Source: Rubrivivax sp. (GTDB taxonomy: Bacteria > Pseudomonadota > Gammaproteobacteria > Burkholderiales > Burkholderiaceae_C). From it: a DNA stretch of 64,000 nt. The DNA lies in the NCBI GenBank assembly GCA_020248915.1, contig JADCGP010000014.1, forward strand, positions 186,001-250,000. The letters run 5' to 3'. This document shows, one piece after another, positions 1 through 12,216 of the stretch. The translations under genes were made by a program, and so were the position numbers. Within the stretch, counting starts at the first letter, position 1. Every line of letters begins with the position of its first letter. The notes under the pieces were generated by a model. It did no database searches. It had not been told where the DNA came from and saw only the letters and a program-made list of their open reading frames with translations.

Positions 1-1
1 C

Positions 2-1126
2 CTGCCGCTGTGCCACATCGCCGAGCGGATGGGCGGCGAGTACTTCGCCCTCTACACCGGAGCCAAGCTGAACTTCGTCGAGAACCCCGACACCGTGCCC
101 GAGAACGTGCGCGAGATCGCGCCGACCGTGGCGGTGGCGGTGCCCCGCGTGTGGGAGAAGTTCTACTCGGCGGTCACGATCGCGGTGAAGGAGGCGGGCA
201 GGCTGCAGCAGGCCGCCTACCTGTGGGCCATCGGTGTCGGCACGAAGGTCGCCGACCTCGTGCTCGCCGGCCGGCCGGTGCCGGGGCTGCTGAAGGCGCA
301 GTTCCGCCTGGCGCGCTGGCTGGTGCTGGACAACGTCCGCAAGATGATCGGCATCCACCGGGCACGGTTCTGCGTCACCGGCGCGGCGCCGATCTCGCCC
401 GACCTGGTGCGCTGGTACTGTGCCCTCGGCGTGCCGATGTTCGAGGTCTGGGGCATGACCGAGACGGCCGGGATCAGCACCTACATGCCGAGCGCCATCC
501 GCCCCGGCTCGATCGGCATCGCCGCGCCCTGGAACGAGGTGCGCATCGACCCGGCCACCGGCGAGATCCTGGTGCGCGGACCCAACGTCTTCATCGGCTA
601 CCTCAACCTGCCCGACAAGACGGCCGAGACGATCGACGCCGAGGGCTGGCTGCACACCGGCGACGTCGGCACGGTCGACGCCGACGGCTACTTCAAGATC
701 ACCGACCGGATGAAGGACATCATCATCACGGCGGGCGGCAAGAACGTCACGCCCAGCGAGTGGGAGAACGAGCTGAAGTTCAGCCCCTACGTCACCGACG
801 CGGTGGTCATCGGCGACAAGCGGCCCTACCTGACGGCGCTGATCATGATCGACCAGGAGAACGTCGAGAAGTTCGCCCAGGACCACGACGTCCCGTTCAG
901 CAATTACGCCAGCTTGACACGCGCGCCCGAGGTGCGAGCATTGGTCCAGGGCGAAATCGACAAGGTGAACGCAAAGTTCGCGCGTGTCGAGCAGATCAAG
1001 AAGTTCCACCTCCTCGAGACCCAGCTCACCGCCGAGGACGAGGAACTGACGCCGACGATGAAGCTCAAGCGCAAGCTCGTGCAGCAGAAGTACGCGCCGC
1101 AGATCGAGGCGATGTACACCGGCTGA
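2..1126 (+). CDS. Long-chain fatty-acid/AMP-dependent CoA ligase, 3' part
   Basis: The frame is open from the window edge, so the N-terminus and the first ATP-binding P-loop are outside the view; 374 codons remain. Adenylate-forming enzymes of this family activate a carboxylic acid with ATP and pass it to CoA. Visible family motifs are the YGMTE-like GMTETAG (ATP/adenylate motif), the TGD motif in LHTGDVGTVDADGYFKI, the hinge region DRMKDIIITAGGKNV, and the long-chain ligase signature around AVPRVWEKFYS. The next gene, 40 bases on, is a branched-chain amino-acid type binding protein; ligases of this subgroup often sit inside liv-like ABC operons, which suggests uptake and activation of an organic acid. 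The exact substrate cannot be read from the sequence. Confidence 0.9.
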   Translation: MPLCHIAERMGGEYFALYTGAKLNFVENPDTVPENVREIAPTVAVAVPRVWEKFYSAVTIAVKEAGRLQQAAYLWAIGVGTKVADLVLAGRPVPGLLKAQFRLARWLVLDNVRKMIGIHRARFCVTGAAPISPDLVRWYCALGVPMFEVWGMTETAGISTYMPSAIRPGSIGIAAPWNEVRIDPATGEILVRGPNVFIGYLNLPDKTAETIDAEGWLHTGDVGTVDADGYFKITDRMKDIIITAGGKNVTPSEWENELKFSPYVTDAVVIGDKRPYLTALIMIDQENVEKFAQDHDVPFSNYASLTRAPEVRALVQGEIDKVNAKFARVEQIKKFHLLETQLTAEDEELTPTMKLKRKLVQQKYAPQIEAMYTG

Positions 1127-1166
1127 GCACGGGCACCCCCACCATGACCGCGAAGGAGACATTGCG

Positions 1167-2324
1167 ATGAAGACCCGCCGCCTGATCGCCGCAGCGCTGC
1201 TGTCGGCCGGTGCAACCCTGGCCTGGGCCCAGCAGGGCGTGAGCAAGACGGAGATCGTGATCGGCTCGATCCAGGATCTGTCCGGTCCCATCGCCGGCTT
1301 CGGCAAGCAGGCGCGCAACGGCATGCAACTGCGCATCGACGAGCTCAACGAACAGGGCACCATCCACGGGCGCAAGCTCAAGCTGCTGGTGGAGGACTCG
1401 GCCTACGACCCGCGCAAGGCGGTGCTGGCAGCGCAGAAGCTCGTCAACCAGGACAAGATCTTCGCGATGGTCCAGCACCTGGGCACGGCACAGAACAACG
1501 CGGCGCTGCCCGTGCAGCTGGAGAAGAACGTCATCAACTGGTTCCCGCTGACGTCCAGCCGCGACATGTTCGACCCCTACCACCGGCTGAAGTTCGCGTT
1601 CGCAGCCAGCTACTTCGACCAGATGCGCGTTGCCGTGCCCCGCCTGATGAAGGAGAAGGGCGCCAAGAAGCCCTGCACCATCTATCAGGACGATGACTTC
1701 GGGCTCGAGGTGATGCGCGGCGCCGAGGCGGGCCTGAAGACGATGAACATGGAGTTCGCCGAGAAGACGAGCTACAAGCGCGGCGCAACCGACTTCAGCT
1801 CTCAGGTGGCGCGGATGAAGGCCGCCGGCTGCGATTTCGTCGTCATGGGCACGATCATCCGCGAGACCATCGGCACGATCGCCGAGTCGCGCAAGACGGG
1901 CTTCACCCCCACCTTCCTCGGCAGCAACGCCGCCTACACCGACCTGATCCACCGCCTCGGCGGCAAGGCGATGGACGGCTTCTACGCGACGATGACGGTG
2001 CAGAACCCGTACCTCGACGAAGCCAACAACCAGCTCCGCTTCTGGGCCAACAAGTACAAGACCAAGTACGGCGAGGACCCGACCGTGTTCTCGGTGTATG
2101 GCTACACGGCGATCGACGCGTTCATCCAGGTCGCCCAGCGCGCGGGCCCGAACCTCACCGTCGACAGCTTCGTAAAGGCCGCAGAGGCGCACCAGTTCCC
2201 GCAGGACATCTTCGGCAGCCCCGTGTCCCGCTTCGGGCCCAAGGTCCGCCAGGGCAGCGACGTCGCGCGCCTGTCGCAGCTGCAGGACGCGCGCTGGAAG
2301 GTGGTCTCCGACTACTTCAAGTGA
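1167..2324 (+). CDS. Branched-chain amino-acid-type ABC transporter substrate-binding protein
   Basis: A 385-residue periplasmic binding protein of the LivK/HAAT family (type I fold). The N-terminus is a Sec signal peptide (MKTRR, a hydrophobic stretch, then AWA before QQGVSK). The mature start EIVIGSIQDLSGPIAGFGKQ is the usual ligand-binding first strand and loop. AAGCDFVVMGTIIRET lies in the second lobe. The start ATG has AAGGAG nine bases upstream. It follows the acyl-CoA ligase closely and is probably the last gene of a liv-like operon whose permease and ATPase genes lie before the window. Ligands of such systems range from amino acids to aromatic or short-chain acids; I cannot pick one. 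Confidence 0.9.
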   Translation: MKTRRLIAAALLSAGATLAWAQQGVSKTEIVIGSIQDLSGPIAGFGKQARNGMQLRIDELNEQGTIHGRKLKLLVEDSAYDPRKAVLAAQKLVNQDKIFAMVQHLGTAQNNAALPVQLEKNVINWFPLTSSRDMFDPYHRLKFAFAASYFDQMRVAVPRLMKEKGAKKPCTIYQDDDFGLEVMRGAEAGLKTMNMEFAEKTSYKRGATDFSSQVARMKAAGCDFVVMGTIIRETIGTIAESRKTGFTPTFLGSNAAYTDLIHRLGGKAMDGFYATMTVQNPYLDEANNQLRFWANKYKTKYGEDPTVFSVYGYTAIDAFIQVAQRAGPNLTVDSFVKAAEAHQFPQDIFGSPVSRFGPKVRQGSDVARLSQLQDARWKVVSDYFK

Positions 2325-2373
2325 GCCGCTGAGCCGGCCGGCCGGGTCCACGGGCCCCGGCCGGCCGCGCCGT

Positions 2374-2379
2374 GATAAT
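2374..2379 (+). promoter_or_regulatory. -10 box GATAAT of rlmD, leaderless arrangement
   Basis: GATAAT ends 7 bases before the ATG at 2387, which places the expected transcript start at or next to the start codon. No Shine-Dalgarno precedes the ATG. No convincing -35 is visible in the very GC-rich upstream sequence. Confidence 0.5.
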
Positions 2380-2386
2380 CCGGCGC

Positions 2387-3763
2387 ATGAGTCCAGGCTT
2401 GGAGTGGCTGGAGGTCGAGTCGCTCGACCTCGAGGGGCAGGGCGTCGCGCACCGCCTGCCGGCGGAACCGCCGGCCGGGCAGGCCAGCCCCAACCCCGGC
2501 AAGGTGGTCTTCATCGAGGGTGCCTTGCCCGGGGAGCGCGTGCAGGTCAGCATCGCGCGCCGCAAGAACCAGTGGGAGGCGGGCCAGGTGTCCGCCATTT
2601 CCCGCGAGAGCGCGCAACGCGTGCACCCGCGCTGCGCGCACTTCGGCCTGCACGCCGGGGCCTGCGGCGGCTGCAAGATGCAGCACCTCCACCCGGCGGC
2701 GCAGGTGGCCGTCAAGCAGCGCGCGCTGGAAGACGGCCTCTGGCACCTGGGCAAGGTGCGTCCGGAGCAGATGCTGCCGCCGATCCACGGCCCGGCCTGG
2801 GGCTACCGCGAACGCGCGCGCCTGTCGGTCCGGCACGTGGAGCGGAAGGGCACGGTGCTCGTGGGCTTCCACGAGCGCAAGTCGCGCTACGTGGCCGACA
2901 TGCGGGAGTGCCCGGTGCTGCCGGCGAAGGTCAGTGCGCTGCTCGTGCCGCTGCGGGAACTGATCGGCGGCCTGCATGCGCGCGATCGCCTGCCGCAGAT
3001 CGAGCTGGCGGCGGGCGAGGGGACGACGGCGCTCGTGCTGCGGCATCTCGAGCCGCTGGATGGGCACGATCTGGATCGCATCGCGGCCTTCGGGCGGGCC
3101 AATGGCGTCCAGTGGTGGCTGCAGCCGGCCGGGCCCGACACCGTGCATCCCCTCGATCCGGCCGACGCGGAGCTCCGGTACCGGCTGCCCGAGTTCGGCA
3201 TCACGATGCCGTTCAGGCCGACCGACTTCACCCAGGTCAATCCGCACGTCAACCGGGTGCTGGTGGAGCGTGCCGTGCGCATGCTGGATCCCCAGCCGGG
3301 CGAGGACGTCATCGACTGGTTCTGCGGCCTGGGCAACTTCACGCTGCCGCTGGCGACGCGGGCGGCCCGCGTGCTCGGCATCGAGGGCAGCGCCGCCCTC
3401 GTGGCGCGCGCCCGCGACAACGCCATCGCCAACGGCCTGGGCGGACGTGCCGACTTCCAGGTCCGCAACCTGTTCGAGCTGTCGGCGCCCGACCTGCGCT
3501 CGCTGCCCACGGCCGCGCGCTGGCTGATCGACCCGCCGCGCGAGGGCGCCTTCGCCCTGGCCAGGGCGGCGGCCGACCTGGTGGCTGCCGGCGACTGGAC
3601 GGCACCGCACCGCATCGTCTACGTCAGCTGCAACCCGGCCACGCTGGCGCGCGACGCCGGCCTGCTGGTGCACCAGGCGGGCTACCGCTGCACGCTGGCC
3701 GGGGTCGTGAACATGTTCCCGCACACGGCGCACGTCGAGTCGATGGCGGTGTTCGAGCAATGA
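2387..3763 (+). CDS. rlmD: 23S rRNA (uracil-5-)-methyltransferase RlmD
   Basis: SAM-dependent methylation of U1939 in 23S rRNA is the known role of this family. From the ATG at 2387 it is 458 residues. It has an N-terminal TRAM-like segment ([15 protein letters not shown]), the cysteine group of the 4Fe-4S site ([15 protein letters not shown] plus the later ECPVL), the SAM-binding motif [16 protein letters not shown], the IDPPR motif and the catalytic-cysteine motif [14 protein letters not shown] near the C-terminus. An in-frame GTG at 2372 would overlap the -10 box, so I prefer 2387. It is convergent with the Bax-inhibitor gene across a hairpin terminator. Confidence 0.95.
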   Translation: MSPGLEWLEVESLDLEGQGVAHRLPAEPPAGQASPNPGKVVFIEGALPGERVQVSIARRKNQWEAGQVSAISRESAQRVHPRCAHFGLHAGACGGCKMQHLHPAAQVAVKQRALEDGLWHLGKVRPEQMLPPIHGPAWGYRERARLSVRHVERKGTVLVGFHERKSRYVADMRECPVLPAKVSALLVPLRELIGGLHARDRLPQIELAAGEGTTALVLRHLEPLDGHDLDRIAAFGRANGVQWWLQPAGPDTVHPLDPADAELRYRLPEFGITMPFRPTDFTQVNPHVNRVLVERAVRMLDPQPGEDVIDWFCGLGNFTLPLATRAARVLGIEGSAALVARARDNAIANGLGGRADFQVRNLFELSAPDLRSLPTAARWLIDPPREGAFALARAAADLVAAGDWTAPHRIVYVSCNPATLARDAGLLVHQAGYRCTLAGVVNMFPHTAHVESMAVFEQ

Positions 3764-3765
3764 AA

Positions 3766-3787
3766 ACGGGGCCCTGAAGGGCCCCGT
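3766..3787 (-). terminator. Hairpin terminator of the Bax-inhibitor-1 gene, possibly bidirectional
   Basis: A perfect 9-bp stem (ACGGGGCCC / GGGCCCCGT) has a four-base loop. Read on the minus strand it is followed by TTTT, as expected for intrinsic termination of the leftward gene; read on the plus strand there is no T-run, so it would be a weaker stop for rlmD. Confidence 0.75.
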
Positions 3788-3817
3788 CGCTCGTCCGGCC
3801 GATTGGCCGCGGCGCAG

Positions 3818-4513
3818 TCAGTCGCTGCTGCTGCCGCCGATGCCGAAGAGCGCCAGCAGGCTCTGGAAGATGTTGTACAGGCTCAGGTACACGCCGAGCG
3901 TCGCGGTGATGTAGTTCGTCTCCTCGCCCTCGCGCACGCGCTTGAGGTCGTAGAGGATGAAGAACGAGAAGATCCCGATGATCAACACCGCGAGCGTGAT
4001 CATCAGCGCCGCGCTCTGGATGAAGAAGTTCGCGATGCCGGCCACCAGCACCAGAATGGCACCGATGGTCATGAACTTCGCCATGCTCGACAGGTCGCGC
4101 TTGACCAGCGTCGACAGCGTCGCCATGCCCAGGAACACCGCGCCGGTGCCTGCGAAGGCCATCATCACGAGGCTGGCACCGTTACCCATGCCCAGCACGA
4201 TGGCCAGCATCCGGGACAGCATCAGGCCCATGAAGAACGTGAAGCCCAGCAGGATCGGGACGCCTGCAGCCGAGTTCTTGTTCTTCTCGATGGCGAACAT
4301 GAAGCCGAACGCGCCGACCAGGAAGACGACGAGGCCGATCCCCGGCGACAGGATCTTGTTGATCCCGAGCGCCATGCCGAGCCAGGCGCCCAGCACCGTG
4401 GGCACCATCGTCAGCGCGAGCAGCCAATACGTGTTGCGCAGGACGCGGTTGCGCTCGGCGGCGGTGGCGGCACCGTAGCCGGACATCGGGTAGCTTTGCA
4501 TGCCTTGTTCCAT
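3818..4513 (-). CDS. Bax inhibitor-1/YccA family membrane protein
   Basis: A 231-residue integral inner-membrane protein with about seven hydrophobic segments and a short, polar, serine-ended tail (GIGGSSSD). Segments such as LLALTMVPTVLGAWLG, FMFAIEKNK and LYDLKRVREGEETNYI match the BI-1/TMBIM family, whose bacterial members include YccA, an FtsH-interacting protein, and YetJ, a pH-dependent calcium channel. ftsH is 9 kb away in this window, which is suggestive only. The start at 4513 (MEQGMQSY) has GGAGG four bases upstream; the longer frame beginning at 4540 lacks a site. A TAGAAT -10 lies in the leader near 4560-4566. The biochemical role here is not established. Confidence 0.93.
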   Translation of the reverse strand: MEQGMQSYPMSGYGAATAAERNRVLRNTYWLLALTMVPTVLGAWLGMALGINKILSPGIGLVVFLVGAFGFMFAIEKNKNSAAGVPILLGFTFFMGLMLSRMLAIVLGMGNGASLVMMAFAGTGAVFLGMATLSTLVKRDLSSMAKFMTIGAILVLVAGIANFFIQSAALMITLAVLIIGIFSFFILYDLKRVREGEETNYITATLGVYLSLYNIFQSLLALFGIGGSSSD

Positions 4514-4625
4514 GTGACCTCCGACGGGATGGACTCCCACCTATGGATTCAGGCCCGCATTCTAGGTTCCCGACCAGCGCGTTCGGATGACCCCACCGCC
4601 AATGGCGTGATGCGCTCGGCGGCGC

Positions 4626-4631
4626 TATCGT
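4626..4631 (+). promoter_or_regulatory. -10 box TATCGT of the GlcG-like gene, leaderless arrangement
   Basis: TATCGT ends 7 bases before the ATG at 4639, and there is no Shine-Dalgarno between. Weak match to consensus, so only tentative. Confidence 0.3.
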
Positions 4632-4638
4632 TTCCACC

Positions 4639-5046
4639 ATGGAGCACAAACCCTATCTGACGATCGAGGACGCGGCGCGCATCGGCGCCGCGGCGGTGGC
4701 GGAAGCCCGTTCCCACGGCTGGGCGGTCACGATCGCCGTCGTCGACGACGGCGGCCAGCTGCTGTGGCTGCAGCGCCTGGACGGCGCCGCGCCGATTTCC
4801 GCGCACATCGCGCCCGCCAAGGCCCGGACGGCCGCGCTCGGCCGGCGCGAGAGCAAGGTATACGAGGACATGATCAACCAGGGCCGTGTGTCCTTCCTCA
4901 GCGCCCCGGTGCTGGAGGGCATGCTGGAGGGCGGCTTGCCGATCCTGGCCGGCGCGCACTGCGTCGGGGCGGTCGGGGTCAGCGGCGTCAAGTCGGCCGA
5001 GGATGCCCAGGTCGCCCGCGCCGGGATCGCGGCCCTGGCGGGCTGA
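4639..5046 (+). CDS. GlcG/HbpS family (DUF336) heme-binding-like protein
   Basis: A 135-residue soluble protein with the DUF336 fold: LTIEDAARIGAAAVAEA, then AVTIAVVDDGGQLLWLQRLDGA, a KARTAA helix and the glycine-rich LPILAGAHCVGAVGVSG segment near the C-terminus. Family members include GlcG of glycolate operons and the heme-sensing HbpS of Streptomyces. No glycolate or cob(I)alamin genes stand next to it, so a specific role cannot be assigned. There is no signal peptide. It is transcribed away from the Bax-inhibitor gene and converges on the EamA exporter. Confidence 0.85.
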   Translation: MEHKPYLTIEDAARIGAAAVAEARSHGWAVTIAVVDDGGQLLWLQRLDGAAPISAHIAPAKARTAALGRRESKVYEDMINQGRVSFLSAPVLEGMLEGGLPILAGAHCVGAVGVSGVKSAEDAQVARAGIAALAG

Positions 5047-5140
5047 GCGTCGCGCCGGGCGCCCACGAGGTGCCGCGGCGTGGCGTTGGGGCGCCGGAAC
5101 CGGCCCGGCCGCAGCGCCGACCCGGGCCTTCCGGGCCGGA

Positions 5141-6007
5141 TCAGCGCCGCAGCAGCAGCAGGCAGCCGCCGACGATCAGTGCCGCCGAGGCCAGCGTGGC
5201 TGCCGACGGCACTTCGCCGAACAGCGCGTACCCGAGCAGTCCGGCCCACAACAGCCCGGTGTACTCCATCGGCGCGACGCGGCTCGCCTCGAGGTGACGG
5301 AAGGCCCAGGTGATGGCCAGCAGCCCCACCGTGGCCAGCAGGCCGGTCAGCGCGATGGCCGGCAGGTCGCCCGGGGTCACCGGCGCCCACAGCCAGGCAG
5401 CCGGCGCCGCCAGCAGCGCGGTAGGCAGCAGGTTCTGCAGCAGCAGGATCGTCCACAGCGAGTCGCGCTGCGCCTGCACGCGCGCCAGCACCATCACGCC
5501 GGAGAAGGACACCGCCGCGAACGCAGCCGCCAGCAGGCCCTCCAGGCGCGGATTGCCGGCCTTCTGCAGCTCGGGCCACAGCGCCACACCGGCCCCGGCC
5601 AGGCCGAGGGCGAGCGCGATCCAGATCCAGCGCGTCGGCCGCTCCCCGAGCAGGAGCATTGCCAGCAGCGAGATGAAGATCGGCGCCGTGTAGCTCATCG
5701 CCACCGCCTGGGCCAGCGGCAGCAGCGTCAGGGCGTGGAAGTAGCTGGTCAGCGACAGCAACAGCAAAACGCAGCGCAGGGCGTGCAGCCGCCACTGGTC
5801 GCGCGCGGGCATCGGGCTGCGCACCCAGGCCCAGATCGCCAGCGCGAAGACCGACCCGGCGACGAAGCGGAAGAAAGTCAGCTGGACAGCGCCGTAGCGC
5901 GGCGCGAGCGACTTTATCGTCGCATCCATCGAGACGAAGGCGGCGGCGGCCAGCGCGGCGGCGAGCAGCGGCAGCAGGGCGCCGCCGCGGGCAGGCGCGG
6001 AGGTCAT
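5141..6007 (-). CDS. EamA/DMT family transporter
   Basis: A 288-residue protein with about ten transmembrane segments arranged as two EamA repeats. Repeat 1 opens with [18 protein letters not shown] and contains [14 protein letters not shown] and LSYTAPIF-type helix ends ([15 protein letters not shown]); repeat 2 contains [13 protein letters not shown] and [22 protein letters not shown], the characteristic last helices. Such carriers export metabolites or drugs; the substrate is unknown. Its ATG is preceded directly by a -10 box rather than a Shine-Dalgarno. It is divergent from carA with about 45 bases between its start and the carA -10 box. Confidence 0.9.
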   Translation of the reverse strand: MTSAPARGGALLPLLAAALAAAAFVSMDATIKSLAPRYGAVQLTFFRFVAGSVFALAIWAWVRSPMPARDQWRLHALRCVLLLLSLTSYFHALTLLPLAQAVAMSYTAPIFISLLAMLLLGERPTRWIWIALALGLAGAGVALWPELQKAGNPRLEGLLAAAFAAVSFSGVMVLARVQAQRDSLWTILLLQNLLPTALLAAPAAWLWAPVTPGDLPAIALTGLLATVGLLAITWAFRHLEASRVAPMEYTGLLWAGLLGYALFGEVPSAATLASAALIVGGCLLLLRR

Positions 6008-6013
6008 GGCCCG

Positions 6014-6019
6014 AGTCTA
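6014..6019 (-). promoter_or_regulatory. -10 box TAGACT of the EamA gene, leaderless arrangement
   Basis: On the minus strand TAGACT ends 6 bases before the ATG at 6007, leaving no room for a ribosome binding site. Confidence 0.35.
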
Positions 6020-6050
6020 GGGGTCGCGGGCCGCCGTGGCCGGCGGTGCC

Positions 6051-6056
6051 TATAAT
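6051..6056 (+). promoter_or_regulatory. -10 box TATAAT of carAB
   Basis: A perfect TATAAT in the gap between eamA and carA. With the start I choose for carA (6196) the transcript would carry a leader of about 130 bases, long enough for post-initiation control. No good -35 hexamer is seen 16-18 bases upstream. Confidence 0.6.
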
Positions 6057-6195
6057 TTCGCGGTTTATCCCGCCACGCGCTGCGCCCACGAGCCTCCGGA
6101 TTCGGATTCCCCTCGGACCCACCTCCACGCGGTGCCCTCGCAGGCGCGGCGGCCCCGGATGGTGGCGACGGGTGCGCGATGCTCCGGAGCCTTCC

Positions 6196-7389
6196 TTGCA
6201 GCCCAATTCCCAGCCTGCCGCCCCGACCGCGGCGACCCTGATCCCCGAACGCCCGCCGGCCCTTCTGGCGCTGGCAGACGGCACGCACTTCGTCGGCGCC
6301 TCGATCGGGGCGCCCGGCCGCACCGTCGGCGAGGTGGTGTTCAACACGGCGCTCACCGGCTACCAGGAGATCCTGACCGACTCGAGCTACTGCCGGCAGA
6401 TCGTCACGCTGACCTACCCGCACATCGGCAACGTCGGCGTCAACGAGGAGGACGTCGAGGCCTCACGCGTGCACGCCGCGGGGCTCGTGATCAAGGACCT
6501 GCCGCCGCGCGTGTCGAACTTCCGCGCCACCGCCACCCTCGCACAGTACCTCGAGCGGGAGGGCACGGTGGCCATTGCCGACATCGACACCCGGCGCCTG
6601 ACGCGGGTGTTGCGCAGCACCGGTGCGCAGAACGGCAGCATCACCGCCTACCCGCCGGGCACGCGGGTCACGCCCGCCCATGTCGACGAGGCCGTCGCGG
6701 CGGCGCGCGCCGCCCCGTCGATGGCCGGCCTCGACCTCGCGCGGGTCGTGAGCACTCGCGAGGCCTACGAGTGGACCGAGACCGAGTGGGCGCTCGGCCG
6801 CGGCCACGGCAGCCTCGCGGCCCCGAGGCACCACGTCGTCGCCTACGACTTCGGCGTCAAGCGCAACATCCTTCGGATGCTGGCCAGCCGCGGCTGCCGC
6901 GTCACCGTGGTGCCGGCGCAGACCCCGGCGGCCGAGGTGCGCAGGCTGCGACCCGACGGCGTCTTCCTGAGCAACGGCCCGGGTGACCCAGAGCCCTGCA
7001 GCTACGCGATCGAGGCCGCGCGGGAGATCATCGCCGGCGGCACGCCCACCTTCGGCATCTGCCTCGGCCACCAGATCATGGCCCTCGCATCGGGTGCAAG
7101 GACCTTCAAGATGAAGTTCGGCCACCACGGCGCCAACCACCCGGTGAAGGACCTCGACAGCGGCCGCGTCAGCATCACCAGCCAGAACCACGGCTTCGCG
7201 GTGGACGACAAGACGCTCGGCACGAACCTGCGTGCCACCCACGTGAGCCTGTTCGACGGCACGCTCCAGGGGCTGGCCCGCACCGACAGGCCGGCGTTCT
7301 GCTTCCAGGGCCACCCCGAGGCGAGCCCCGGCCCGCACGACATCGGCTACCTGTTCGACCGTTTCGTTGCGCTGATGGAGGGGCGCTGA
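6196..7389 (+). CDS. carA: Carbamoyl-phosphate synthase small (glutaminase) subunit
   Basis: Hydrolyses glutamine and channels ammonia to CarB for carbamoyl phosphate, the shared precursor of arginine and pyrimidines. The N-terminal CPSase domain ([31 protein letters not shown]) is followed by a class I amidotransferase domain with the nucleophile in [13 protein letters not shown] and the His/Glu pair in [12 protein letters not shown] choose a TTG start at 6196 ([10 protein letters not shown]), which has GGAG six bases upstream and gives 397 residues, the normal family length. The longest frame starts at 6046, upstream of the TATAAT box, and cannot be the translated start. The stop is one base before the carB ATG, so the two are co-translated. 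Confidence 0.95.
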   Translation: MQPNSQPAAPTAATLIPERPPALLALADGTHFVGASIGAPGRTVGEVVFNTALTGYQEILTDSSYCRQIVTLTYPHIGNVGVNEEDVEASRVHAAGLVIKDLPPRVSNFRATATLAQYLEREGTVAIADIDTRRLTRVLRSTGAQNGSITAYPPGTRVTPAHVDEAVAAARAAPSMAGLDLARVVSTREAYEWTETEWALGRGHGSLAAPRHHVVAYDFGVKRNILRMLASRGCRVTVVPAQTPAAEVRRLRPDGVFLSNGPGDPEPCSYAIEAAREIIAGGTPTFGICLGHQIMALASGARTFKMKFGHHGANHPVKDLDSGRVSITSQNHGFAVDDKTLGTNLRATHVSLFDGTLQGLARTDRPAFCFQGHPEASPGPHDIGYLFDRFVALMEGR

Positions 7390-7390
7390 C

Positions 7391-10672
<3,282 letters not shown>

Positions 10673-10689
10673 ACTTCCACTGTCCGTCT

Positions 10690-10728
10690 CCGCCGCAGTC
10701 CGCCCGCCAGCCCCGGGCCCTGCGGCGG
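10690..10728 (+). other. Inverted repeat between carB and greA
   Basis: CCGCCGCAG and CTGCGGCGG pair perfectly (9 bp) around a 21-base loop. No T-run follows, so it is not a standard intrinsic terminator. It could be a processing or attenuation structure, or chance in GC-rich DNA. Confidence 0.3.
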
Positions 10729-10755
10729 ATTCACTTCTGCCTGTTCCCGGATGCC

Positions 10756-11232
10756 ATGTCCACGATCCCGCTCACGCGCCGCGGCGCCGAAAAGCTCAAG
10801 GCCGAGTTGCACCGACTGAAGACGGTGGAGCGGCACGCGGTGATCCAGGCCATCGCCGAGGCCCGCGCCCAGGGCGACCTGTCCGAGAACGCCGAGTACG
10901 ACGCGGCCAAGGACAAGCAAGGCTTCATCGAGGGCCGCATCAAGGAACTCGAGGGCAAGCTGGCGGCAGCCAAGGTCATCGACCCGTCGGAGCTCGACGC
11001 CGGCGGCCGCGTCGTCTTCGGCGCCACGGTCGACCTCGAGGAGGATGCCACTGGCCAGCAGGTCACCTACCAGATCGTCGGTGACGACGAGGCCGACCTG
11101 AAGCACGGCCTGATCTCGATCTCCAGCCCGATCGCCCGCGCGCTGATCGGCAAGCATGCCGGCGACACGGCCGAGGTGCAGGCGCCCGGCGGGGTCCGGC
11201 ACTGGGAGATCATCGACGTCCGCTACGTCTGA
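10756..11232 (+). CDS. greA: Transcription elongation factor GreA
   Basis: 158 residues, the standard length. GreA enters the secondary channel of RNA polymerase and stimulates cleavage of backtracked RNA. The N-terminal coiled coil carries the tip motif DLSENAEYDAAKDKQ with the two acidic residues that act at the active site. The C-terminal FKBP-like globular domain contains VVFGATVDLE and SISSPIARALIGK. It is probably transcribed with or just after carAB; the gap of 83 bases holds an inverted repeat. Confidence 0.97.
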   Translation: MSTIPLTRRGAEKLKAELHRLKTVERHAVIQAIAEARAQGDLSENAEYDAAKDKQGFIEGRIKELEGKLAAAKVIDPSELDAGGRVVFGATVDLEEDATGQQVTYQIVGDDEADLKHGLISISSPIARALIGKHAGDTAEVQAPGGVRHWEIIDVRYV

Positions 11233-11252
11233 ACGGATGCGCCGCGAGGCCG

Positions 11253-11732
11253 ATGACCGTCGAGTTCTGGCGTCGCCTGCTGCCGGGCCTGTGGGCCGGG
11301 TGGCTGCTGTGCGTGGCACTGCTGGCCACGCCGGCCGCCTTCGCGCTGCTGCCGCAGGCCGAGGCCGGGCGCCTGGCGTCCCGGATGCTGGCGCAGGAGG
11401 CCTGGACGAGCCTCGCGCTTGGCGTGCTGCTGCTGGTGCTCGAGCGCGTCGCGGCCCGGCGTGCCGCCGCGGCCGGAGCCGGGTCGCAGTTCTCGACCGG
11501 CATGATGCTGGCCGCCGCTGCGCTCTTCTGCACGGTGGCGGGCCACTTCGGAGTGCAGCCGCTGATGCAGGCCGCCCGCAGCGGGCAGGGCGTGCTGGGC
11601 TTCGGCCAGCTGCACGCCGTGAGCGTGGCGTTCTACGGCGTGAAGCTGCTGGCGGTGCTGGCGCTTACGGTACGCGCCGCGCGCGCACCAGGCGTCCCGG
11701 GCGCCGCGGTCAGCCGCCCGCCTTCTTCTTGA
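11253..11732 (+). CDS. DUF4149 domain-containing membrane protein
   Basis: A 159-residue membrane protein with four hydrophobic segments ([59 protein letters not shown]). The spacing of helices and the position between greA and yhbY match the DUF4149 family, which is regularly found here in Burkholderiales. Its function is unknown. Its last 23 bases overlap the end of the convergent yhbY gene. Confidence 0.8.
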   Translation: MTVEFWRRLLPGLWAGWLLCVALLATPAAFALLPQAEAGRLASRMLAQEAWTSLALGVLLLVLERVAARRAAAAGAGSQFSTGMMLAAAALFCTVAGHFGVQPLMQAARSGQGVLGFGQLHAVSVAFYGVKLLAVLALTVRAARAPGVPGAAVSRPPSS

Positions 11733-12195
11733 CGCCCGTGCGCGCGGCGTGGGCGCGCACCTTGGCGCGCTTGACCAGTCCGCCGGCCGTGAGCCGCTCG
11801 TTGCCGAGCACGCGCACGCGCTCGACCGTGGCGCGGTGGTTGCCGCTGCGCGAGAAGCGCACGACCTTGACGACCCGCGCGCCGGCCTGCCGCGCGTCGC
11901 GCGGGATCTCCGCGGCGGGCGGCGGCGGGCGCCACAGCACCAGCAGCTTGCCGATGTGCTGCACCGGTGCGGCGCCGAGCGCGTCGGCCAGGCCGGCGAG
12001 CATCTGCTCGCGCGTGGTCCGGTCGTCGACCAGCGCACGCACCTTCACGAGGCCGTGCGCCTTGAGCGCCGCGTCGACCTCGCGCACCACCGCCGGCGTC
12101 AGGCCGTCGGAGCCGATCATCGCCACGGGGTCGAGGTGGTGCGCCCGCGCACGGTGCTCCCTGCGCTCGGCTGCCGTCAGAACCAACGCCTTCAT
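11710..12195 (-). CDS. yhbY: YhbY family RNA-binding protein (CRM domain)
   Basis: 161 residues. The N-terminal 100 residues form the CRM/YhbY domain: [47 protein letters not shown], then [10 protein letters not shown]. YhbY binds pre-50S subunits, in keeping with the adjacent 23S methyltransferase gene rlmE. The C-terminal 60 residues are basic (VKKKAGG end) and extend past the E. coli protein (97 residues), a feature common in betaproteobacteria. The start is at 12195; the open frame continues much further upstream but runs antisense through rlmE. Divergent from rlmE with only 21 bases between the two start codons. Confidence 0.9.
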   Translation of the reverse strand: MKALVLTAAERREHRARAHHLDPVAMIGSDGLTPAVVREVDAALKAHGLVKVRALVDDRTTREQMLAGLADALGAAPVQHIGKLLVLWRPPPPAAEIPRDARQAGARVVKVVRFSRSGNHRATVERVRVLGNERLTAGGLVKRAKVRAHAARTGVKKKAGG

Positions 12196-12201
12196 CGCGG
12201 G

Positions 12202-12208
12202 TATTATG
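12202..12208. promoter_or_regulatory. Shared -10 region of the divergent yhbY and rlmE genes
   Basis: The 21-base gap between the two start codons contains a single AT block. It reads TATTAT on the plus strand (9 bases before the rlmE ATG) and CATAAT on the minus strand (7 bases before the yhbY ATG). Both transcripts would begin at or next to the start codon, and RNA polymerase could serve only one direction at a time. Confidence 0.5.
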
Positions 12209-12216
12209 GGTCGGGC

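Noticed and set aside
6046..6195. Longer carA start
   Set aside because: It begins upstream of the TATAAT -10 box and adds 50 residues of arginine/proline-rich sequence absent from the family.
10690..10728. Intrinsic terminator after carB
   Set aside because: A good stem but a 21-base loop and no T-run; kept only as an inverted repeat.
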